64,000 nucleotides of DNA. It comes from RUG13091 sp045113315. Its GTDB lineage: Bacteria > Bacillota_I > Bacilli_A > RFN20 > CAG-826. The notes beneath the pieces are model-generated. The model was not told the DNA's origin. It saw only the letters and a program-made list of their open reading frames with translations, and made no database searches. This document shows, piece by piece, positions 58,037 to 64,000 of the stretch (position 1 is the stretch's first letter; every line of letters begins with the position of its first letter). The stretch lies in NCBI GenBank assembly GCA_045113315.1, contig JBGUIX010000003.1, positions 10,887 through 74,886 on the forward strand, read 5' to 3'. The translations under genes and the position numbers were made by a program.

Positions 58037-60037
58037 ATGAAAAAAGCGTTTCCAATGATATTATTAACCACTTTAATGGTGGCTTCTTGTTCTAAAGCTC
58101 ATCAAAAATATGGCTTTTATTCTTTAAAGGACGGAGTGGATACATCTACCTTACACGGCACTCCATGGCTTAATACCTCTATTATCGGTATGGCTAATAA
58201 AGTTTATAAACCATCTCCTAAAGATGATTTCTTCACTTCCGCTAATTATGATGTCTTAGTCAATAACGTTATTCCAGAAGGTTCTCCTAAAGGAGGAGGT
58301 TTATTATATAGCACTAATCAGTTAGTGAAAGATAGACTTAACGATATTATGTCCACTAATACCACTTTCTTAAGCTTAAAAGAAAGAATGAAAAATGGTG
58401 ATATAAATAAGATTAAAGAAGAGATGGATAACATCATTAATATGACAAATGCTCAATTTGAGAATTATATGTCGAGTGTGGAATTTATCCGTGGTTCTTC
58501 TGCTCTTATCTCCATGACAAATGATAAAGGAGTACCTGCACTTGGTTATGCAGTTAATGCTAGAAATCAAAATATTCTCACCCTTATGGTGTCATTATTA
58601 ATCTATCAACAATTAGATGTATTAACCGCCGCTTTAGAAGAGATGGGAATAATGGTTGGCTATGAAAAAGAAGAAATATCTCATATCATCCAAGATGGTT
58701 CGGAAACTTTATTAAAATTTGCGGCGATTGTTATTCAAGCTAAATCTAATAAGGTTACCACTACAAAAGTTAAATCCATAAATGAAGTATTCCCAAGTGT
58801 TATAAATGCGAAAAAGATCTTTAATGATTTAGGTTTAGATGATGAAGAAGATGTCGGATATAGTGAATTAGCTTATAGCTTAGCTAATTATTTAAAAGAA
58901 ACATATAGTGATACTACAAACTTTAAAGCTTTAAAAGAGATGTTTGCGGTTATTAAATTATTTGAAAATAGATTCTTCTTTGGGGCACAAAATTATAAGA
59001 GTTTATGTCTTAATGCATTCGCTAATAGTTTAATGGCGGATCCTAATATCAAAGCGGATACATCTATTGATGAAGTTTCTAATTATTTAGCAAACACTAT
59101 CTTCCCAGAAGTAGTAGAAAGAGATTACTCAAATAAATACATTACCGCTAAAGCGAGAAATAAAACCAAAGAATTAATTAATGATGTTGTTAATGGCTTT
59201 ACTTCAGTATTAGAGAATAGTGATTGGTTAACTAATGAAACTAAACAAAAAGCTTTAGAGAAGATGGCTGCGATGAGATTTGAAGCCTTCTATAGCGATC
59301 AATATGAATCCTATAAGCCATTTACTTATACTCCTAGTGATTTAATCTCTAATTATGATGATTATTCTAATTACTATATAGAAGGATTATTTGCTAAAGC
59401 CTTTAGTTCCGATATCCTTCATATGGGTATGCCAGTAAGCACAGTTAACGCCGCTTATTCTCCACAAACAAATTCCTTTAGAATATTCCATGGTATCGTT
59501 TCTAGTTTCATCGATGATGAATTAAGTAAAGAAGAATTATATGGAAGAATCGGTACAGTCATCGGCCATGAAATTACACACGGCTTTGATTCCACTGGTG
59601 CTCTTTATGATAAAGATGGAGAAGTTAATAACTGGTGGACAGAAGAAGACCAAAAGAAATTCCAAGATAAGATTGATAAAATCGTCGATTATTATGAAAA
59701 CAAAATCACCGTCTTAAATGACGGCACGAAAATATCTGGCGCTCCTTTAACCGGAGAAATCATCGCTGATATGGGTGGTATGAAAACGATGATTGAACTC
59801 GGAAAAAAGATTAAGGGATTTAAATGGGATGTATTCTTTAAGAATTTCGCGATGTTTTATAACTTTGACTACACTGTCGATTCTATAAAAGATTCTATTA
59901 AAAACGATCCTCACCCGATTGGTTATTTAAGAGTTAATGTTACCGCTGCTCAATTTGATAAATTCCAAGAAACATATAAAGTTAAAGAAAAGAACGGCAT
60001 GTATATAGCTCCAGAAGATAGAATCGCTATTTGGTAA
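58037..60037 (+). CDS. M13-family zinc metallopeptidase (PepO-like) lipoprotein
   Basis: The ATG at 58037 is chosen because GAAAGGG (58021-58027) precedes it; an upstream ATG lacks this. Residues 1-17 are a signal peptide ending VASC, so it is lipid-anchored. The peptidase core has NAAYSPQTNSF (substrate-binding Asn-Ala), HEITHGFD (His511, Glu512, His515) and GEIIADMGG (Glu574, Asp578). M13 peptidases degrade small peptides on the cell surface. Unlike some relatives it is secreted and anchored, suggesting peptide scavenging or host-peptide cleavage. Confidence 0.9.
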   Translation: MKKAFPMILLTTLMVASCSKAHQKYGFYSLKDGVDTSTLHGTPWLNTSIIGMANKVYKPSPKDDFFTSANYDVLVNNVIPEGSPKGGGLLYSTNQLVKDRLNDIMSTNTTFLSLKERMKNGDINKIKEEMDNIINMTNAQFENYMSSVEFIRGSSALISMTNDKGVPALGYAVNARNQNILTLMVSLLIYQQLDVLTAALEEMGIMVGYEKEEISHIIQDGSETLLKFAAIVIQAKSNKVTTTKVKSINEVFPSVINAKKIFNDLGLDDEEDVGYSELAYSLANYLKETYSDTTNFKALKEMFAVIKLFENRFFFGAQNYKSLCLNAFANSLMADPNIKADTSIDEVSNYLANTIFPEVVERDYSNKYITAKARNKTKELINDVVNGFTSVLENSDWLTNETKQKALEKMAAMRFEAFYSDQYESYKPFTYTPSDLISNYDDYSNYYIEGLFAKAFSSDILHMGMPVSTVNAAYSPQTNSFRIFHGIVSSFIDDELSKEELYGRIGTVIGHEITHGFDSTGALYDKDGEVNNWWTEEDQKKFQDKIDKIVDYYENKITVLNDGTKISGAPLTGEIIADMGGMKTMIELGKKIKGFKWDVFFKNFAMFYNFDYTVDSIKDSIKNDPHPIGYLRVNVTAAQFDKFQETYKVKEKNGMYIAPEDRIAIW

Positions 60038-60063
60038 TTAACATCTAGTATAACAAACGAAAA

Positions 60064-60099
60064 AAGCTAAGGGTTTTTGTGAGGCCCTTAGCCTTTTTA
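60064..60099 (+). terminator. Terminator of the M13 peptidase gene
   Basis: GCTAAGGG (60066-60073) and CCCTTAGC (60085-60092) pair, and a T-run follows. Confidence 0.9.
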
Positions 60100-60128
60100 A
60101 TATCTTCATAACAAAGTTATGAGTTCAA

Positions 60129-62354
60129 TTAGATAATCACTTCGTAAAGTTGGATAGCTACTTGTTTTGAATAAGTAGTAGATTTGAAATATCTAAATCT
60201 GGTTTGATCAGAAGCTTTGTTAAATCTTAAATGTGCTCCACCAGCACCAACAATATCAACATTACCGTCAGTATCGAAGCTAATATCGTTATATACGGCT
60301 TCTGATTTTATATCAAGGCCGTTAGAATCGCCAGCTCTACCAATATATTTATTATCTCCGCCTTGAATGGTCCAACCATCAGAGGATTCGATGAAGGTAA
60401 AAGCTTCAGCGGCTAATTCTTCGCTATAAGCAATTGTGCCTTCATTAATTTCGACATCAATCTTATTGCTAACTGCATCTTCAGGTGTTGCGCCTTTCAT
60501 GACAGCACCTTGGTCTTCACAAACGATTAAATATGCTCCATCCGTTAATTCATCAGCGGTAGTAATCTTTGTGAAATCAAGTTTTGCTTTAATAGTAACA
60601 ACGCATTCAGCGTGATATGATCCTGCAGTAGCAGTAATTGTAACTGTGCTATCGATAGGAGCATCGTTAGCGACTCTAATTTTACCAGATGTAGAATCAA
60701 CTTCAGCAACACTTGGATTGCTTGATGAGAATTCTACATCATCCGCAATCATAGATTTGGTAGCTGTTAAGAAATAGGTCATACCTGGTTTTAATGTTAA
60801 TTCTGTTTTGCTAAGAGTTAAGCTCGGTTCATGGACTTCTCCACTACCGGCTTCGATATAACAAACAAATACTCCGTTATTTGAATAGAAAGTAACTTTC
60901 ACTTTACCATTTGGATCTTCAGCAACATATCCTAATTTTTCATATTGTGAGTAATCAACATACCATGGAATGCTTTCAAAGACTTCTAAATATGTATCTT
61001 CCATAGCGTCTTTGCCTGGCTCACCTTTATCAATTGCGGAAATGGTTAAATAATCACCACTATCGTCTTCAGTGACATAATATTTGAAATCTTCAGTAGA
61101 AGTTTTTGTGGCAGCAGGAATACCTGGCATATCTTCGCCTAATCCAGAAACAAAGTCATTAATAGCTTGGCTTGGCCAAGTAGAAGAGAATTCACTTGTT
61201 GGAGTTGTTGCACCAACTGAAATACCAAAACCGTAAACTGAATATTCTTCATCCATCTGTTCTATAAATTGGACAAAGAAGGTTTCGGTCCAATCATAAG
61301 CACCATATGGATAGTAAGAACCAAACATTGCGTAATATGGATCTGGCATAATAAGTAAGCCAATCGCTTCGCAACTATCGGCGTAGTCATTAATTGTATC
61401 ATCATCACCATCACCTTCAATGACTAATTGTCCTGAAAATACATAACATGTATATTTTTCAGATTGGAAAGATGGAATGACGAATTTATCTTGTCCAGAA
61501 TATTGAGCCACTAATTGAGCTGGCCATGTATCAACAATAGTCTTACTAACTTCTAAGAATGAAAGAATGACATTACCATATATTGGTTCCCAATAACCAC
61601 CGACATATAATGTATTGCCATCGTCAGTGTTTTTGCTAAGAAAACCAGCATAATCTCCAGAAGTAACTAAAGTGAAGCCTTGTCCTTGTAACAAGGTGTA
61701 ATAATCTTCTGTCAAATCTTGATAATAATAATCAGACATTTGAGCTTCCATTGTGCCGCCACCATATTGCCATGCATAATCTTCACCGAATGCCATAAAT
61801 GGTAATACAACACTTAATTCAGATTCCATATAACCCAAATCATCTTCACTCCATGAAGTATCTGTAGTTTTAGTTGTTGACATGGTTTCACCAAAAACAA
61901 CAATCATATTGCCATAGGTTTCGTCGAAATAATATTGGACAACGGAATATTCGATGTCATCTTCTGTTTTATAGTTTTGATAATAATAACTATCGGATTG
62001 AGTATCATATAAATCATGTCCGCCCTCTTCATTGAGGCTAGATTCCCAATCTGCATCTTCTAAATCCGCCCAATAATCTTCAATAGCAAATGCTGATGCT
62101 TCATCATAGATGTAAAGACCTTCGTCGTCTTCTTCAAATTTGTAGTTACCAATACCATCAGCATATGGTAAGACTTCACCACACCATTTTTCCATCAAGG
62201 TTTGTAATGCACTGGACCAAGTAACTTCAGCTGGTTCAGAAGATGAAGATGGAGTGGATGAATCCGCACTACTTTTGTTCTTTTTAGGTGTACAACCCAC
62301 GGCAAGTGTGGCTAATAAACCTAAAGATAAAATACTAAGTAATTTTTTCTTCAT
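60129..62354 (-). CDS. Large repeat-bearing Big2 lipoprotein
   Basis: The 741-residue protein has a signal peptide (Cys about 21) followed by CTPKKNK, the same start as the lipoprotein at 7553. Residues about 45-510 contain four degenerate repeats of about 110 residues that open with a Trp-x-Ser/Ala pattern (WSSALQTL, WSEDDLGY, WPAQLVAQ, WPSQAIND). A Big2 domain (about 520-600) and a C-terminal beta-rich domain follow. It is probably a surface adhesin or glycan-binding protein. It has a purine-rich ribosome-binding site and stands alone. Confidence 0.75.
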   Translation of the reverse strand: MKKKLLSILSLGLLATLAVGCTPKKNKSSADSSTPSSSSEPAEVTWSSALQTLMEKWCGEVLPYADGIGNYKFEEDDEGLYIYDEASAFAIEDYWADLEDADWESSLNEEGGHDLYDTQSDSYYYQNYKTEDDIEYSVVQYYFDETYGNMIVVFGETMSTTKTTDTSWSEDDLGYMESELSVVLPFMAFGEDYAWQYGGGTMEAQMSDYYYQDLTEDYYTLLQGQGFTLVTSGDYAGFLSKNTDDGNTLYVGGYWEPIYGNVILSFLEVSKTIVDTWPAQLVAQYSGQDKFVIPSFQSEKYTCYVFSGQLVIEGDGDDDTINDYADSCEAIGLLIMPDPYYAMFGSYYPYGAYDWTETFFVQFIEQMDEEYSVYGFGISVGATTPTSEFSSTWPSQAINDFVSGLGEDMPGIPAATKTSTEDFKYYVTEDDSGDYLTISAIDKGEPGKDAMEDTYLEVFESIPWYVDYSQYEKLGYVAEDPNGKVKVTFYSNNGVFVCYIEAGSGEVHEPSLTLSKTELTLKPGMTYFLTATKSMIADDVEFSSSNPSVAEVDSTSGKIRVANDAPIDSTVTITATAGSYHAECVVTIKAKLDFTKITTADELTDGAYLIVCEDQGAVMKGATPEDAVSNKIDVEINEGTIAYSEELAAEAFTFIESSDGWTIQGGDNKYIGRAGDSNGLDIKSEAVYNDISFDTDGNVDIVGAGGAHLRFNKASDQTRFRYFKSTTYSKQVAIQLYEVII

Positions 62355-62476
62355 TTAATTTCTCCTTTCGTATTTTTTCATAAACATTTTATATAAATAA
62401 CGTGCGTGCCCGCAAGAAAATATATTTTTAATTATAAGGAAATTATCGTATAAATATTCTTCTGCAATACTGGAAC

Positions 62477-63283
62477 CTAAATCTGATAAATATACTCAAT
62501 AAGATCTTTTACAATCTTTTTATAATCTAGTTTGAGCCAAGATCCGCCTGAGTTAACATATCCGTCAATAAAGAATTGGTTTTCTAAAGTTTCAACCGCT
62601 CTATCAATAACATCTTCTATGTCTTTGATTTCACTAATAGGATTTAAAGTTAATAATTCTAAACATTTTCTAACAGTTTTAATGCTGATAGATTTGTTTT
62701 TAATAAGATAGTACATATCGTCAACATCTTTAAATCTCACACTCGTTGCTCCTATTTTTGCTAGAGAAAATAGTTTTTCAGCAAACATTTGTTCAGGGGG
62801 ATTTACTAACAAAGTTAGTTCTTTTCCTTGTCCAAAAGAAAAACACATTCTACTTTGATTTATAGCTAAAAGAGTGTGCACTCCAATATCTAATTTAAAG
62901 CTAATTGATTCAGTTTCATCTTTAATCAACAACTTTACTCTTTTACCGTGGTAGTCTTGCTGATGCAATTCCTCAATCTTACCGTTGATAATAACTTCGT
63001 ATTGTGGATATTTTTTATTTAATACATCAACAAATAGTTTGATATCACTATCTTTTGAAATACTGTAACGAACAAAATCAAAATCTAAATCAGTTGTAGT
63101 CCTTCTTCGTTCATGAGTCATGTTGTACATAACAACACCACCTTTTAATAACACCGAATCCACAAATTTAGATTTTTCAATTTTTGAAAGAATAATCATT
63201 TGTGCAGTCAGATTCCTTGCTTGGGCAAGGGTAAAACCTTTAGCAATATAACGTTCAATAAATTCTTTTATACTTTGACTCAT
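62477..63283 (-). CDS. abiEii: AbiEii-type nucleotidyltransferase toxin
   Basis: The 268-residue protein carries LLKGGVVMYNMTHERRRTTTDLDFDF (abridged: GG, R-x-T and DLDFD nucleotidyltransferase signature) and later VNPPEQMFAEKLFSLAK, as in AbiEii. In characterised AbiE the protein adds nucleotides to tRNA or other targets and stops growth. Its start overlaps the antitoxin stop by 4 bases. Confidence 0.88.
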   Translation of the reverse strand: MSQSIKEFIERYIAKGFTLAQARNLTAQMIILSKIEKSKFVDSVLLKGGVVMYNMTHERRRTTTDLDFDFVRYSISKDSDIKLFVDVLNKKYPQYEVIINGKIEELHQQDYHGKRVKLLIKDETESISFKLDIGVHTLLAINQSRMCFSFGQGKELTLLVNPPEQMFAEKLFSLAKIGATSVRFKDVDDMYYLIKNKSISIKTVRKCLELLTLNPISEIKDIEDVIDRAVETLENQFFIDGYVNSGGSWLKLDYKKIVKDLIEYIYQI

Positions 63284-63828
63284 ATCATTTCCTGTATTTC
63301 TTTCAATAGTTTTTGGCCTTTAGACATTCTCTTACAATAATCAGCAATTTTTCTCATAGAGATGCCATCCATCGATTTCAAAATTCTATAAGAAGAAACA
63401 ACTTCTAAAAAATATTCTTTGGGAAATTTGGTTTTTAAACGAAATAACTCTATAAGCATTCTTTCTTTATTAAATATATAGATGTATCCGTAATTTGTAT
63501 CTATTTTTTCGCGGCCTATTTCCATCATTTCTTCATCCATATAGGATTGAGAAACTTTTTCATTTTTTATCGTATGCGAATTATAGGGAGTTACGACGTA
63601 ATATTTATCCGGAATAAAATCAGATAATTCATAATAATCAAAAGCGCTTTGAAGAGTTAAGGTAGCACGCGGATATCTAGCGAATAGTTGCTCCAATTCG
63701 CTGATAAGTTCGCCATCATCAACATATACTCCGTGAGAAACTTTTTTGTATTTTCTTTTTTCTACACTTTTGTAAGCTTTATTGATACCGCCTTCAATTT
63801 GTACAATTTCTTCCCATGTATAAACCAT
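63280..63828 (-). CDS. abiEi: AbiEi-type antitoxin
   Basis: The 182-residue protein has an N-terminal winged helix and the AbiEi segment ARYPRATLTLQSAFDYYELSD. AbiEi binds inverted repeats in its promoter and represses the operon rather than binding the toxin (type IV). A TACAAT box lies exactly 6 bases before its ATG, so the mRNA is leaderless. Confidence 0.87.
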   Translation of the reverse strand: MVYTWEEIVQIEGGINKAYKSVEKRKYKKVSHGVYVDDGELISELEQLFARYPRATLTLQSAFDYYELSDFIPDKYYVVTPYNSHTIKNEKVSQSYMDEEMMEIGREKIDTNYGYIYIFNKERMLIELFRLKTKFPKEYFLEVVSSYRILKSMDGISMRKIADYCKRMSKGQKLLKEIQEMI

Positions 63829-63834
63829 GTCTAT

Positions 63835-63863
63835 ATTGTATTATTTCAGAAGGAACTTTTCAA
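63835..63863 (-). promoter_or_regulatory. AbiE promoter with overlapping inverted repeat
   Basis: TTGAAA (63863-63858) and TACAAT (63840-63835) are 17 bases apart, and the start site coincides with the ATG. GAAGGAA (63849-63855) is mirrored by TTCCTTC (63869-63875) across the -35, a likely AbiEi operator. Confidence 0.7.
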
Positions 63864-63923
63864 ATATTTTCCTTCCGAACTTTTTACAATCAACTATATA
63901 TAACATGCTTTTAAAAATAGTAC

Positions 63924-63999
63924 CAACGCATAAAATACGTTGTACTGACTAGACCCTATAAGGGCTATTACTCCACAGACCCTCAAGGGTCATATGTGG
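63924..63999. other. Inverted repeats at the window edge
   Basis: CAACG (63924-63928) and CGTTG (63938-63942) frame an AT-rich centre. CCCTATAAGGG (63954-63964) and the perfect CCACAGACCCT/AGGGTCATATGTGG hairpin (63973-63999) follow. They are cut by the window end, so their role cannot be judged. Confidence 0.4.
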
Positions 64000-64000
64000 A

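Noticed and set aside
1..64000. TGA as tryptophan, as in Mollicutes
   Set aside because: TGA ends several genes at ATGA overlaps (1884-1887, 17712-17715) and Trp is coded by TGG throughout.

Overview
The window is AT-rich bacterial DNA that reads with the standard code. TGA ends genes at several ATGA overlaps (for example MarR into the ABC subunit at 1884-1887 and the CBASS pair at 17712-17715), and Trp is TGG. Gram-positive-type lipoproteins, a secreted endonuclease I, a BmrCD/LmrCD-like heterodimeric ABC exporter and an EpsG/LicD polysaccharide locus suggest an uncultured, low-GC, host-associated member of the Bacilli (RF39/Erysipelotrichia/'Tenericutes'-like). This placement is inference from gene content, not from a marker gene.

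Layout. (1) 1-11.2 kb holds housekeeping and surface genes: the 5' part of a lipoprotein protease, a MarR-controlled heterodimeric ABC exporter, an HTH-fused MntA/HepT toxin-antitoxin pair, an XRE membrane regulator, a lipoprotein with a membrane-tethered endonuclease I, a CPBP-type membrane protein, and an odd HTH-fused UDP-sugar dehydrogenase that lacks its C-terminal domain. (2) 11.2-36.8 kb is a dense defence island. It contains a TOTE primase-helicase, a DUF3990 ADP-ribosyltransferase-like toxin with an XRE partner, CBASS (CD-NTase plus TM-SAVED), an AAA ATPase with a RloB/TOPRIM-like partner, an HNH protein, an uncharacterised two-gene membrane system, an AbiD/F HEPN protein, a divergent dGTPase, a RecD-like helicase, AbiH, an ApeA-like HEPN protein with an unknown partner, and several orphan genes. 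(3) 36.8-57.5 kb is one long leftward surface-polysaccharide operon, running from a bacterial sugar transferase through glycosyltransferases, flippase, EpsG polymerase and LicD to a tyrosine-phosphatase lipoprotein, with a low-molecular-weight tyrosine phosphatase just upstream. (4) 57.5-64 kb carries three tRNAs (Leu, Thr, Val), an M13 peptidase lipoprotein, a repeat/Big2 lipoprotein and an AbiE toxin-antitoxin pair.

The most unusual content lies in the island. Three families of repeated non-coding or small-ORF sequence punctuate the cargo genes: A sites (paired direct repeats, at cargo 3' ends), B (a conserved leader plus a 66-codon ORF, intact once and broken elsewhere) and C (an imperfect hairpin with a covarying stem). 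The pattern is that of a repeat-bounded cassette array; no recombinase lies in the window. A pseudogene at 18.9-19.2 kb encodes the UDP-sugar dehydrogenase C-terminal domain that the HTH-fused gene at 10.2-11.1 kb lacks, in the circularly permuted order expected if the intervening 9 kb had been a circle or come from a tandem copy. At least eight defence genes have a -10 box exactly 6 nt before the ATG and no visible ribosome-binding site, so they look leaderless. Two promoter-plus-terminator intergenic RNAs flank the AbiD/F-dGTPase junction.

How it works together: the island is a collection of independent abortive-infection modules, most with their own promoters. The polysaccharide operon builds and exports a decorated surface polymer, to which a UDP-sugar dehydrogenase could have supplied UDP-uronic acid.
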